From positions 11,543,501-11,607,500 of the forward strand of contig OY727093.1 of the NCBI GenBank assembly GCA_963402885.1: DNA of 64,000 bases. The letters are read 5' to 3'. A model generated the notes under the pieces. It was not told where the DNA came from and ran no database searches. It worked only from the letters and a program-made list of their open reading frames with translations. The position numbers and the translations under genes are program-made. Source of the DNA: Antedon bifida. Lineage: Eukaryota; Echinodermata; Crinoidea; Comatulida; Antedonidae. Position 1 is the stretch's first letter, and each line of letters begins with the position of its first letter. Below are positions 1 through 12,539 of this stretch, piece after piece.

Positions 1-3000
1 AAACAATACAGCCAGTATTGTATATACATACTTAAAGCCCCCTTCCCTACGTTTTTTAGATCTAATTTAAGATCACAAACTATATTTAATGTAAAAATAA
101 TACTATATGGTCCTATTGCGATAACTTTTTTTCGTCTTTAAACGGTTAAAATGTGAAAAATAAGTCGATTCTAACAATTATAGCGGCCCGCTATAAATCC
201 CAAAATGCATTGCGCGCGGATTGATATTTTTGTTTTTCACCTGTAATTCGCCCACTTTTCGATCGATCGTGAGGCCAAAACAAATGGAAGACTCCTAACT
301 TTTCAGCGAAAATACCGGGTTTTCCCCAATTTGTATCAACGGAGTCTGGCAAAAATAGAAAGACAATTAATGCAGCAACTATACAACGTCAGGCTAGGTA
401 TATAGCTAGCGTACGATGTTCGTACGTTACCGATGTTTACCAGCTAGGCCTACAAAACTAAGCCTAGCTAGGCTAGGCCTAAGACCGTCCACGAGAGGTC
501 AATCACCACAAGCTACTTAGGTAGTGCATTGTTTCTCACTTTTTATCATAATTTACCATAAAACGTACATTTAAGACAAGGAATGACATGGTTTAATGTT
601 TTTAAAGTGATATATATGTATTATTTTCCAAAAAACGTCCAAAATTGCAGGGAAGGGGTCTTTAACATTAAATGTAACATTTGAATATTATCCTTGTTTT
701 TAAATTTATAGTAGGTAGATCTTTTTCCTGTATTAAAGAATGCCTACTGTACAGTATAACATACAAAGGTCAGTTTAATTAGATAAGTTAAATCATAGGA
801 TTTAAGTAAATAGTACTTTGAACTCCAATCAAGTCAGTTTGTGTACAGTACACTTTTTGGTCCTCTTGCAAATTGATATGCTCTACTAAACCATTATGAC
901 ACATCCTTGAGGTATGTCAATTTTTCAGGCTGAAAAATTTTAATTGAAATTACATCCTGACAAAGAATGAAAAACAACCAATGAAGAAGACAATTTCTAA
1001 CACATCTGTGTGAGAGAGACTAAGATTATTAATGTTACGTAAAATTGTATGTTTTAATATTACTATGGTAAACTCCTATTCAGGGGACACCCCTATTGAG
1101 AGGACTCACTCTGCTGATCACCAAACCTTAGTATATGTATATTATAATATGTGAACACTGTATACTAATTGATTTAAAAAAATAAACTATACAGTATTTT
1201 TTATTAGAAAATATTTTGGAATGTCATTATTATGTAAAATTTTGTTGACAGTAAACATGTGATAACATTACAGTCATGTTGACAACAATATAATAGGATA
1301 TGGTCAGTAGAATTTAATTAATTAAGCTATAAATTTAATATTTTAATTATTTTTTTTTATAGCTGCTTAATGATTTAATCAATTTTACGTGTGAATAACA
1401 TTATGTCACATGGTAAATTAATTATAATTTACAATGTCAGTAACATAAAAGGTAGAATTATATAATAATAAATATAAATACAATTCTACTACTACTATTT
1501 CATATTGTGACAATACACATTGGCACAATACAAGGATATGGATACTGGTTTACCAATAAATGTATGACTAATACAGTAGATAGTGGTAGTATTAGTCAAA
1601 ACTATACCAGTATATCAATATTAATGGAGTAAGCAACAGGTAAGTAGGTGACTAATACATATATCTACATTCACTGTCTTACCAAACATCCTACCACTAT
1701 GATGACACCAGAAAGAACAGCCAACATTTCTGAATATATCATCAACAATACTAGTAAATTTATCTTCAGTTATAATACAACATCTTACCTTATTTCTTAG
1801 ATTCCAAAATGGTTGAAATAATTCCTATGCTATCATTTATTGAAAAGTAACTGGTATTAACTGCAAACTGCACACGCCTAACGCATTCCAGTGACTAGGT
1901 ATATCTCACAATTGGACTAAAGAATGCTGGCCAACCACAGCAGTTGTTTTCGCATTATTCTATGAATATTCATGAATGGGGTCATTCCCACACAATACCA
2001 AACCACTGAATCAAGAGCCTGGTATTAAAATTGCACAATTATTTATTGTCTATAGAGACTGTACCATTATTAAAAATAGGGGGTTTGCTACAAGTGAAAT
2101 TACCTGTTATGTTATCATAGACTAAAAATAGAATTTATATAGGTGATCTGTACACTATTCACTACCTATCTATTAAATATAATTGTATCCCAATTCTATT
2201 GTAGTATTAGATACAATATCGGTCAATTACTGCAATTTGAATAATTCATAAATAAGAATTTTTAATGTATATTGCAGGTATATGTGAACTGTTTTGGGAA
2301 CGAATTTTACTTTTTTAATTAATTTTTATTTAAACAAAACCTCACCATAAAACCACAAATATAATAGTACTACTAGAGAAATTGTTTTATATTGATAATA
2401 TATACAATAGAAAAAAACATAATAAATAGATAAGCCATTTCATTTTTTTGGATCACCATACTGGAGGAGTTTATTATTTGTAAACAAAACATAAACAGTG
2501 CCAAAGTGATAATTTCTATAGTATGTTGAGTCAGATTAATTGTTTGGTTAGATTATTCAACAGTTATTTTCTTCCCACTCAATTACTCTATTCAGAATTA
2601 ATCATGGTTTTTGGCAATGATCAAGATTTTGGATTATGATGTCATCGATCTCAATAAGTAAAAACCTACACACAAGGCCCACTGTGTTAATAGAAAAACG
2701 GTTTAAACCGACAATAAGTAACTTTAAAAAGATAGCATCAACTTGATTTAAAGCTGGAATTTCTTCAACAAAGAAGTAAAGTACTATATCCTAAATTAGT
2801 TATACAATTGGGTAATCTGTGGTTACCCTTAAACCTCACATAAACAAACATAGAAGTACTGTACAGTGTGGACTCTCCCAATATCAGACTATCTGAAAAC
2901 CAAACTCACTTCCAAAACCAGAGGTCTGAAGGTGCTAAATTAATTGTTAAAAACACATTTTGAATACCAAAACTTCTGGAAAATCAGATTAGAAGCTGAG

Positions 3001-3741
3001 ATATAGTAGTACTGTATGTTTTTATAATTATGAGCAGGAATAATAATTTACAAAAAATCTTCTATTCACTGTCATTTTTTCAAACAATTTAAAAACTAAA
3101 GGAAAGGGGTTTTTACAGTAGGATACCATTTGAACCAGACAATCCAAGTTTTAATACTCAAAATACAATACAGATTGGATCAGATGATCAGCCAACATTC
3201 CTGACCCATATTCTTTAATATAATAAGTATTTTTAAGTATTTATGAAGAAGAATCAGTAAGTACTCATATTGACTAATTCACCAAGAATTTTTGAAGAAG
3301 GATCAAACTCGCTTGACAGTAATTTACACAAAATCTGCGGGATTATTCCCTACTGACATGAATCACATCCTAACAGGAAGCACTCAATAGTTTAATAAGT
3401 TCCTGAATTACCTATTTCAAACTACCGGAGAAAATAGAAACTATTGATTTTAAAAAGTACACAACATTATTAATAGTTGAAAATACTAGAATGATATTGT
3501 TTGTGTATTTAAGTATGAATACATGTGTGTAATTGCGATGTACTTACTTAGCTGTTTATTATTATTATTATTCTGTATCTGTATTTAAAATGTAATTGTT
3601 CTTGTATGTTTTTCTATAATCTAAAACAAAAAAAAAAAAGGTTTTGTAACTTATGAATATTCACTTTTATGCATACATTTCTTTTATCATGGACCATTTG
3701 TAAGAACATTATTTTTAATGAAAATGTCATCCATGTAAAAT

Positions 3742-3775
3742 AAGTTTATAAATAAATAAATAAATAAATACATAG
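3742..3775. repeat. (AAAT)n microsatellite
   Basis: A short run of AAAT units sits just before a GTGTCCC-type mobile-repeat copy. It is simple sequence with no coding signal. Confidence 0.75.
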
Positions 3776-3779
3776 TAAT

Positions 3780-3895
3780 ACAGTGGAATCTGTGTAAAAG
3801 GGACACCTTCCATTTTCCACAACCCAACAAAGTGTCCCTTTATTAGGACTGTCCCCTCAATAGGGGTTGGTTGTAGTGTTAAAACCTATATTTCT
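3780..3895. mobile_element. GTGTCCC-type MITE-like repeat, copy 1
   Basis: This 110-bp stretch contains GGGACACC, AGTGTCCCTTTATTAGGA and TGTCCCCTCAATAGGGGTTGG. It belongs to the family seen more completely at 11,010-11,165, 22,430-22,612, 23,712-23,885, 42,965-43,115 and 56,060-56,215. Fragments lie near 1,080-1,115 and 4,983-5,045. In the better copies the ends are imperfect inverted repeats (ACCTCTATTAAGGAGA type). This suggests a short non-autonomous DNA element, with no coding capacity. Confidence 0.5.
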
Positions 3896-6800
3896 TATAG
3901 TGTTTCACAGGAAAGTTTCACAATTAGGAGACAGCGATTACTAGATTACTGTAACATAAATAAGGATGATTAGAAAAAGCCAAATTACTCATTAATAATA
4001 ATAAACACAAAAGGAGTATAAATATAAATTGATACAAACTGAAGGTCCTGACACTCTTAGACATTCAAATGAATGAGAGATAATTCTAGAGATTAGCACT
4101 TAACTCAACATCTCAGTATTGTCATATTGTCCATTGTAGTTTTTATTGATTTCTCAAACAGTATGTTAAAAAGAACTGAATTAAGGACCACTCAAATTTA
4201 TTAGTTGCACTAAAAACCAAGGCCGGGCTCGTTCAACATTGGATATATACATGATTTTTACCTTGTATAAGTAACTATTCTTTACCAAAATCCATAACAC
4301 TCTCCAGGGTCCTCAAAAATCTTATTACTTTGTATCATATATTTGAAATAAAATAGTTTAGGCCAGCATGGAATCAGACCATACCATACCAGTATAGCAG
4401 TAAGCATGAACCTACCCATGGCACACTAGGCCTGTTACTATTTCTTTTAAGAATACTTAAAGAGCACTTTAACAATACTTACTGTTAGGTAAGACCATAA
4501 AATGGCGACTAAGCAAATATCTCCGGCAGCAATATAAGTATAATAGTTGTGAGTTCAGTTTATCTCATTGAATTGATGCTTTTCGCCAGTGTTTGTATTA
4601 CATCTCTTTGAATTTAAAAATACTCCACATTCTTTGAGCATGCTTCAGTGATTCTCTAAGAAGGATTCTCAACAGTTAGGCTTAGTAAACAAGAATTAGT
4701 TAGTCAATCATAATTCTTTTCAAACTTTATACCAAAGACTACAGGCAAAAAACAACATGGCAGTCAAAAAGTTCAAACGGAGAAAATTTAAATAGTTTGA
4801 AATTGTTGTTCAACTGCTTTATTACATCCTCAAATTGAAATTAGTTTTATACTTCTTATATATATACTTCTTAAAATATGGTGGTACTAGTAATTGATTG
4901 TTTAAACTATTTAGTAAATTCTAATTATCACAACCCACATATGCCCATGCCAACGCAACAAATACTTTGTTTAGTTTCATAGGAAAGTGTCCCCTTAACA
5001 GGGCCGTCTCCTGAACAGGGATGTCACAATGGATGGGGTCTACTGTAAGCATACTCCAATGGAGTTACATGGTTTTACTGCGGCAAGATTCAAAATCAAT
5101 TTACTTTTTGAATTAACAATATATTAGTGTCTGTGGGACAGAAAGGCAATTGTGTATGGACTTAAAATATTAATAAATAATAACAATCTAGCTTATTTAT
5201 AAGACCAAACTAAATCCAATTGAAATCCAATGAACTAAATGACATACTTTTGAATGGTAACCAATAAAATAACATGAATTCATTGATTGAGCCATCAAAA
5301 ATAGGTTATATGAGAATGCAACATTCCGTATTTTTTTAAACAGCAACATAAATTTGGAACCTCTGGGACCTCAAGAAAATTCTCATACTGGAAGACTTTC
5401 TGGTTTTCAGATAGCTTGGTATTGGGAGATTGAATTGACTAGTTGGCATAGAGGTGAGGTAGCTTAAATACATGTTTAGTCTTTCTTTCACCATAAAAAG
5501 TTATATCATGGTAAATATACAGTATTATATACTTTTATTGCCATGAAAAAATAAATAGACAAAAACAGATAACATCAATACATTAAATTAAGAAATCCAG
5601 CAAAAATGTTATACATTCTTTTGAAATTACAAGTTATACTCTTCAAGTAAATTAGATGTCATCAATCTAACAAGTTTGATGTCATATCACTACCATATTT
5701 ATTTGGGAATATCACTATCATATTTGGGCTCATCAAACTTTTTGTGTCAAACTAGTTTGATATTGTAGACAGAGCTTTAGATTTTGAATCTACAAACAAT
5801 ATATTTTTAACTTTTCAGTATTTTCCCCAAAAAACCTACTTACTTTACAGTGATTTCGACCAAGTTACAAAATCCTATTTGTTCAATAATCCAACAATCA
5901 CAGTTGTTATTCCTACCTGCTTAATATTAATATGCAAGTTCAAATATCAAATATTTTGAATGTTGTTATTAGACCACGTGCTGAGTGAAGCAAAAGAATT
6001 ATACCCCTGGAAAATGCTGCAGCGCTAAATGCACCCCTGGACATACATCAGTGGACATGTTGAACAAGTTCCATTATAAAAAGACCAATCAGAAACCTTA
6101 TAGAATAGAATTGAGGCTTGAAACTATGGTAACAATCAAGTGGTTATTGGTTATTGAATTGCAATAATTGATAATAATTAATTGATTATCTTTACAAGAA
6201 ACATGCCCTTTGACATGTTATCTGTGAATTCACAATGAATGGAAAACGTCATTAGAATAACGTGACAAGCACACAGAAATGCTTACCAGTATTTCCGCTC
6301 GCAATTAATTCTTTCAAAAAGAATGTAGAGAAAGGAATAAGATACATTTCACACTCACTGCTTTAGGGAAAATCAAAATGAAAGGAAAATGTACTCATTC
6401 CATGTCTTTGAAATGTTAAAGAACGCAGAGGACATATCACTGAAACCAAACACCGTCACATGATGTAATGTTATACCAACCATCCCAACATGTATCCTTC
6501 CTCCTCATAATAATATCTATCAGATGCATACATTTGTCCATTTCCATAAATTAAAAGATTTTTTAATGTGATTTTTCCTTTTTTTCTGATACAGTATTTG
6601 TTGTTTTTTTTTAAAGATCAAAGTCAAGTCATCATACTACTGATGGGTTCCACAAAAGTCATATTTGATATTTGAAATAAAATGGACATATTTATCTTAC
6701 CACTCGGCAATATCTCCAAGACATTGTAGAAAAAATACAGCAGTAATCCTAAAAGTGAATACGCAAACAAATATATATACTTTGCCTTGTTACATGCAAT

Positions 6801-7384
6801 ATAAATAGTTTAATTGTTTGGTTATGATTTTATTGCAAACCCAACAAACTGTGTAATTATATGATATCTAAATAAACTTTTGACCCAACACCATGTACCT
6901 ACACCAAGTTATAAATAACAGTAGCTACATTTCTAAATTATCTGTTAAAAATAAACCAAATTATCAGATGTAATGAGATAGAGTAGTAGAAGCCTAACTG
7001 TATATCACAGTACAAAAACTGAAGCGAACGCTTCTCAATAGCAGTTATAGATTTTCTTTTGAATCAAATTTACTTTAAACTCTTCCTGTTGAATTGATTA
7101 CATATAATAACCGTACCACCATACATGCAATCCAGGTGAATTTGACAATACAGTATGTCAAAGGTCAAGTCTGACAAGTTAGTAGTATCACAAATGAATA
7201 TCAGAATCTTGGAGCGATATAACCAGGGCATTTTCTCAACTACTGTAAATACTATGAAACGTCAATCCATGGAAATTTTACCCAATTAAATTGCCGGTAA
7301 ACGGACGCAGTGATGTGGATTCGATTGGTCTGCTTTTTCCGTCTTTTTTCCAAAATGTTTTTGTTGTTTTTAGTTTCAATGTTT

Positions 7385-7476
7385 ATATTTTTCATGGTTT
7401 TCACAAGCACCTTGAGCCCTTTGTGGATATGTGCACTTTATAAATCTTATTATCTTATCTTATCTTTATCTTATAT
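7385..7476 (+). mobile_element. LINE or SINE 3' end with (TTATC)n tail
   Basis: The stretch CACAAGCACCTTGAGCCCTT, then GTGCACTTTATAAATCTTAT and a short TTATC repeat, has the layout of a CR1/L2-like retroelement 3' end: a conserved stem near a 'GCRCTTTATAAA' word, then a microsatellite tail. Only the 3' end is present. The overlapping 94-residue frame (7,310-7,594) is hydrophobic because of its T-rich composition and is not a gene. Confidence 0.4.
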
Positions 7477-8019
7477 GGAAATTAGTTATGGAAACATACA
7501 TACGAACTATGCAAACATTTTAGGGAGTCTAAATTTACTAGAAACCTCCTCTAACACAGATAATAATGGTCAAAACGATGATGCCAACTTATGAAAACCC
7601 TAGCTTGAACTATACATTAATTGATAGAGTAGGCATTGGTGATTTAAGATACAGTAAACAAATGTTCAATTACTGTAATTAATTCCCTGGGAGAGGATAT
7701 TTATAGCGAGAAATGAAGAAACTCTTGAAAACATGAAACTCTTTGAAAGGCAGAGCAAACCAGAATAAAGTAGTCAACAAACATTTAAATATAGCACATA
7801 CAAGAAGAATAAACTATTGGAAAAGTTTTTAAGTTAGTTGTTATTGACGGAATCCAAATTTTCTCATATGCATTTGAACAACAATTGACATCTCCAAGTG
7901 AATATTCCATTGTTATATCCAGGTCAAACAAAAATAATAAAAGGAAAGGGATTCAGTTTATTAGTAAATTTCAATCCCATTCATTGTTGTAGAGCTCAAA
8001 CCTTAGGAAGTATAATTTG

Positions 8020-8839
8020 GAAATCATTATAATAGATTAGGATTGCCAGCCAGCGCATCATCCTTTTGTTAATATATTCAAAAGAAATTTTAAAAAACTA
8101 CCTATGAGCAAGTTCATAGTCAGTCTACCATCCGATTATTTGACCTCTTTTAAACCATACATGAGTCAAGGTACGTCATATTATATTTCATTTGAAAACT
8201 CAGGCCCTGTTCAGACCCATAATGGCATTAGAGCGTACGCTATGGGTCTGAACACCTCATTTTTTTTCTCTGCGGTTTGTAATGTGACCTTGCTAGTAAC
8301 GTTGTACGCTAAAATGGTCTAATGCCATGGGTCTGAACATAGCCTCAGTCATATTGTCAGTCTTGTACAATGGAGGAGATTAATTAATTAATTCTCTCCA
8401 TGCTTGGATGTAACACAGAGAAGCTCTTAAATAATTGCATTTAGTTTTTTAAAAATCAGGGTGGTCACCAAAAAGGGCCTTAGACAGAATTTTTCAGGAA
8501 AAAAAAGTCATTAATTTATTTTAAAAAGACATTGCTGTTAAATTTTAGTAGGTGCTAAAGCCTGTTTAGCCCCTGCCTGACAGTAGGTTCACATCATTAG
8601 TTTGTATACACCTCAATCAAGTCTTGTACATCCGATGTAATGCAATTATGGCACACACTAAAGTACATGAAAACTTCAAATATATCGTTTACCACCCTGA
8701 ACCTAAGATCCTGTAGTAAAATCCTAAGTAAAATGGACATGGATGGAGTAGTCTGTCCAAAAGTGGACCGAAACATCCTGAAATTTGACCCTTTAGATTT
8801 ATTGGGGTTGGTTACATTTATTATACTCTCACCTACTAC
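8020..8839. repeat. Left part of CARD-unit repeat, copy 1
   Basis: This segment recurs at 41,050-41,690 and 54,130-54,770. It includes TATGAGCAAGTTCATAGTCA, TTTGTATACACCTCAATCAA and a run ending TACACTCTCACCTACTAC. Copy 1 differs by a small element at 8,204-8,343 and a larger one at 8,840-9,620. The overlapping frames at 8,597-8,938 do not stay open in the other two copies, so I do not call a gene. Confidence 0.75.
8204..8343. mobile_element. 140-bp MITE with CTCAG target duplication
   Basis: The ends form a long imperfect inverted repeat: GCCCTGTTCAGACCCAT at the left, and ATGGGTCTGAACATAGC at the right. Both ends also share GGCATTAGA and GCGTAC inward. The element is flanked by the direct repeat CTCAG (8,199-8,203 and 8,344-8,348). 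The sister copies of the unit at about 41,195 and 54,280 lack it. The 72-residue frame across it is a shadow. Confidence 0.7.
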
Positions 8840-9620
8840 CAAAGAATATATATCACAAGAATGAGTAATCCGCAATTTTTGCATGAGAAATTTGTAACAG
8901 AGAGTGATGCCCGCCCTCATAAGGGCGGATGTATACAAACTAAATAAGACTTGATTTAATAGATGTTATACATGTCACATTAAATAGAATTATAATATAT
9001 TTTGCAATTGTAAAACATTTTATATAACATATTTAATAACAAACTAATGTACATTCACTTCTACAAAAAATTATTTACTACCATGCTAAATTACTTCACA
9101 AAGAAATGCCGAACAGCAACACCAAAAATCAACTAAGAATTACTCAGCACGGCCTATTCTTTGCCATTGCCGCGTACTAATCTACGCCCGGTAAATTAAG
9201 TATTGTTTTTATGATATAACTTAGTATAAAATACATGTTATTAATAGGATACAATGTTAAATTTCATTAACATTTATTTGTTTTACCAGAAACAAGTTAA
9301 ATATAGAAATATTATAAAAAACTATCCTTCGTGAAAACAACAACACGCCCGGTAGATGAAGCGAACTGTTTATTCGGCAGTTTTTAGTAAATAAATTAAA
9401 AGAAACGAACAATTAAATATCCATTTAACATGATGCTAGCATGTAGGTGATAACGTCATTTTTTATCATGAAAATACTACCGGTGGTCCAGGCTTAGATT
9501 AGTGTAACCGTCACAAAAAGTTGTATACATCATCACTTATGGTGGCGCCCTACCACATGGACAATATTACTGTTACAGGGAAAATCGCGGATTACTCATT
9601 CTTGTGATATATATTCTTTG
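8840..9620. mobile_element. 781-bp non-autonomous DNA transposon
   Basis: The left end CAAAGAATATATATCACAAG continues as AATGAGTAATCCGC. The right end is its near-perfect inverse, ending CTTGTGATATATATTCTTTG. The flanking direct repeat is CTACTAC (8,833-8,839 and 9,621-9,627). The sister copies at about 41,672 and 54,753 show one uninterrupted CTACTAC, the expected empty site. The interior has no open frame of note. A 7-8 bp duplication would suit the hAT or P superfamilies, but I cannot assign it. Confidence 0.8.
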
Positions 9621-10087
9621 CTACTACGAACTAATCTAGGTGTAAAACCACAGCAGCGCCTTCCACTCTACTAGACTCTATTAATATATTATAATGATCT
9701 ACCTATACATTTTTATGAATAATGATTGTTAAATAACACAAACATAAACAATGTTCCCAAATTGCTTATTCATTTTTTCTTCAGCTGCTTCAATTTAAGC
9801 TCTTCAATACATTCAATCGATAATTAAAGAACTATTTGTTTATTTCTTTAGGCCGCCTACTTTTTAAATCATCATATACGCCACCCTTTACTGAATACTG
9901 ATGAGAGTCAGGTCAGGACTCTCTCTCAGATGAAGCAACTGCAGGCTAGCCTCCTCCATTTGGTCGCCTATTGATTCAAATAGGTGAAGACGGAAAAAAA
10001 GTCGTTTAAAAGATATGATGTAATAAATCAAATATACGTCAAATAATCATGTTCATAATAGTTATTTCGAAGTAAGTACTTACTTAC
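9621..10087. repeat. CARD-unit repeat, first-intron side, copy 1
   Basis: This sequence recurs at about 41,670-42,140 and 54,750-55,232 (for example CCTTCCACTCTA and ATTGCTTATTCATTTTTCTT). On the minus strand it lies downstream of the CARD exon donor, so it would be intron. I found no partner exon in it. Confidence 0.6.
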
Positions 10088-10367
10088 CTGTACAATCTAC
10101 CACGAATTCCGTTAGGATATGAGGGTAATGTGTTTCGAGGGACGAACAAAATGTTTTTAGAACACCTGTGCTTTTTTGCGAAAGTAATCGCAGGAATATT
10201 TCTGTACAATCGATAGTTGTCTTTCCGCCCTGTATTTCTGTCTGTTCAGCTTTAGAAAAAACACCTTGATGTACTAATGAAGGTAATATTAAGGATACAT
10301 CAAGTTCATTCAACAGAGTGGCTTTGTGCTTATTTATTAATCTTGAAGCAAAATTAGCTTCAGCCAT
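10088..10367 (-). CDS. CARD-like death-fold exon, intact copy
   Basis: The exon reads from ATG (10,365-10,367) for 93 codons to a consensus donor, TGTACAG|GTAAGTAAG, at 10,088, ending in phase 1. The protein starts MAEANFASRLINKHKATLLN and continues with LVHQGVF, IFLRLLSQK and LETHYPHILTEF. This gives six amphipathic helical stretches in the order seen in caspase-recruitment domains (R-x2-L then helix 1, 'L..KGV', 'LL..L..KG..AF..F...L....P.L'). No acceptor precedes the ATG, and a conserved GGGCGCCCCCTGTATG lies upstream, so it is probably a first coding exon. I could not find the exons it joins to. CARDs recruit partners by homotypic contact, usually in apoptosis or innate immune signalling. 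The other three copies are broken. The CARD assignment is by eye and other death folds are possible. Confidence 0.6.
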
Positions 10368-10379
10368 ATTGTACGTTTA

Positions 10380-10640
10380 CGTACGAATGCGATACTACAT
10401 ACAGGGGGCGCCCTACATATTTTCCAAACCAACCCTCTCAAGTTTCGCCGTTTCAATAATACAAACTTGAAATTTTACCATTAGCCGTAAATAAACCAGA
10501 ATCTCTTTCAATATGAATGAAAGAATCATAAAATATCACCAGTTCTCGATTTTAGGCGGAATGTGCACATTCTTTTTATTCTAGGCATATTAGACGGGGT
10601 CTAATGAATAGAGAATAATAAAAGAGTTTTATTTGAGACA
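10380..10640 (-). promoter_or_regulatory. Conserved upstream region of CARD exon
   Basis: The region contains AGGGGGCGCCCTACATA and, further up, GGCATATTAGACGGGGTCTA. It is well conserved at all four CARD copies (10.4, 21.8, 42.45 and 55.55 kb), beyond the exon itself. It also holds the AATAAAA-type polyadenylation words of the gene upstream (plus-strand TTTTATT near 10,622-10,650). Use as a promoter is inference from its position directly upstream of the first ATG. Confidence 0.4.
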
Positions 10641-10823
10641 TTTTATTGTATACATCCATGATCTAAATTACAATTAATCTTATTTGTTATATCACAGTTC
10701 AACTAATTATTTACCCGAAAAAATTGAAGACAAAAATTACATCCGGAAAACGTAGGCCTACATACATACTAAATAATCTATTTCTATAATCTATTTTCTA
10801 CTTTTTCGCAACGTCTATTTTTA

Positions 10824-12131
10824 TTATCCGTTAGCCCTGTTATGGTCTTGCATGCCGGCAAACAATGAACCTGTAATAAGAACAGAATCAATGTATTCAC
10901 TTGGCAGTCCAGTATGTTACAGATACATTTTTCTACAAGAAATTCAATCTATTATCACAAATCACCAACTCCATGCCACTCAGGTTGCTAAACAGGGCTA
11001 TTTTATGCAGAACCTCTATTAAGGAGACTTCGGGACTAAAAAAAAAATGCTCCTTTAATGAGGAATGTCCCCTGAATTGTGGTTGGTCGTGTTAGTGTTT
11101 TGTGAAATAACAACCATAAAGTGTCCCTTTTCTCCTTAATAGAGGTGTTTAAAAGAGAGGTTCTTTATGATGGTTAAAATCAATGAAACAAAATTATTGA
11201 GTCCGTGATGATTGCCTAAATCTATATCTCAGTCATATGAACAACTTACTTCCATGTGACTCAATACAGATATAAAATCCATCTTCGGAAATACATGGGT
11301 GATGCCCACATGGGTCGCCCTCACATGGATCTCCTATGAAAAAAAAGTTGGCATCAATGAAGCTAGAACTATCGAAAAAATATCAACGTTATATAAGAAT
11401 ACGACAATTTGTGTTTCCTGTCATTGATAGGGGACTATTGATGGTGGCTATATTATTATATAGACCTATTCATTACCATTGTAACGACTTACTTCGCATA
11501 ATCGATTTACATCCAATACTATTATATATGAACATACATTCTGTGCCACTAAATGCCAAACACTTGTCCCCTTCATCACATGGATTGACTAATAAGAATA
11601 AAAACATAGATACAAATCATAATAACAGAACTTTTATTATCAAGATAATAAAAGATATGATTAATGCTGGTCCATCCTTTATTAGGCCCCTACATGATTA
11701 GCGAAAAGCAAGGTTTGCTCCCATCAAGGTCGAAAAAGAAAAATTGACGTAGTGCGTCGACGGCCGTGGATGGGTTACACAATATGACAACACGATTAAT
11801 CATTGTAAAAACTTACTACATTTAACTTTTCCGTCTTCCACATGTACCGTAATCACATGGATTGGCTAGCGATACAAAGGTAACATTTTAAATGTGAAAT
11901 ATTAATCGATCCAACTACAAATTAATATTATTATTATTATTAATATACTAAACAGTAGTTGGACCAGGTAGGCCAAATACTTATATAGGTATAATAATAT
12001 CAGTAAAATCAGCTTTTGGTAGGTTTTGTCTAAATTGCCAGAATACGATTTAACTCTCACTAACCTGCACTAGACAAATCGACGGTTACATACAAAAACA
12101 TGAATATAAGAATAATTGACAATCGAAACAT
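10824..12131 (-). CDS. Gene a: secreted multi-module cysteine peptide, one module frameshifted
   Basis: Coding exons on the minus strand are 12,065-12,131 (leader, 22 residues), 11,817-11,865, 11,493-11,588, 11,250-11,333 and 10,824-10,870 (tail GSLFAGMQDHNRANG, stop). Exon 2 should resemble gene h's NPCDYSAC module, but about 20 bases are missing, so it frameshifts into a TAA. The other modules are intact: NPCDEGDKC..C..C, and DPCEGDPCGHHPC..C, each with four cysteines. All remaining exons are phase 1-1, so skipping exon 2 gives an open 97-residue secreted peptide. Donors are consensus GTAAGT or GTTAGTGAG. The stop overlaps an AATAAA word. A signal peptide and exported product are inferred from the hydrophobic leader. 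Function is unknown. It may be a pseudogene if exon 2 is included. Confidence 0.6.
11010..11165. mobile_element. GTGTCCC-type MITE-like repeat, copy 2
   Basis: The left end is AACCTCTATTAAGGAGACTT and the right end is CCTTAATAGAGGTGTTTAAAAGAGAGGTT, imperfect inverses of each other. Inside are GGAATGTCCCCTGAATTGTG and AAAGTGTCCC. It lies in the last intron of gene a. The 64-residue frame across it is a shadow. Confidence 0.6.
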
Positions 12132-12294
12132 CTTGCAGAAAGAAGTCTATATTAAGAGGAGTAAGTGAAGAAAACCAAATATTTTAAAAGTTAAGAATGA
12201 TGACAATATGGATCACAAATACAACAATATTGAAAACATGGAATAATGTAAAAATGTAAACTGTTAATTAGATCTGAATAGAATGTTTACTCAC

Positions 12295-12380
12295 CTTAAT
12301 CGTTAATACAGGTAATTTGTATCGTTACGCAAGCTCTCCGTAGACTAAAAGGTGTGGACATGTAAACTGGTATTTTATTA
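12295..12380 (-). promoter_or_regulatory. 5' leader exon and TATA-like box of gene a
   Basis: A conserved non-coding exon ends at the donor TTAAG|GTGAGT (exon edge 12,295). Its inner part (AGACTAAAAGGTGTGGACAT on the plus strand) is shared with genes b, e, h, i, m and n. About 75 bp upstream of the donor, minus-strand AATAAAATA (12,371-12,379) is also conserved and could be a TATA box. Start site and exon length are inference. Confidence 0.45.
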
Positions 12381-12539
12381 TCTCATCACGCATAAGTTTA
12401 CATATATTAACACTAACGCTTATAATAGAAATATTAGCAATACAAAAATATAGGCCTACATACATCTGTTTTACAATTTGAATAATAAAACGCTAAATAA
12501 ATTACAAACCAGTTCTTCTTTTTTTTTTATTTATTTTTT

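Larger units (their letters stand above)
1..7300. other. AT-rich stretch without a supportable gene
   Basis: No open frame here has coding-like composition, splice context or a recognisable domain on either strand. A patch at about 180-500 is richer in CpG and G+C than its surroundings (GCGGCCCGC, TTGCGCGCGG) and could be a promoter or first exon of a gene lying to the left, but nothing confirms that. A repeat pair occurs in opposite orientation at about 2,866-2,935 and 5,350-5,445, sharing TCTCCCAATA and CTATCTGAAAACCA. The 60-residue frame at 5,985-6,167 matches nothing I know and is probably chance. Confidence 0.5.

Noticed and set aside
1..520. Possible promoter or first exon
   Set aside because: Only a mild CpG enrichment supports it; no open frame or donor is convincing, so it is kept as a note in the region entry.
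7310..7594. 94-residue hydrophobic plus-strand frame
   Set aside because: Its composition comes from T-rich sequence, and it runs through a retroelement 3' tail.
8597..8938. 113-residue minus-strand frame in the CARD unit
   Set aside because: It overlaps the start of the 781-bp element and is interrupted by stops in the sister copies at 41.4 and 54.5 kb.
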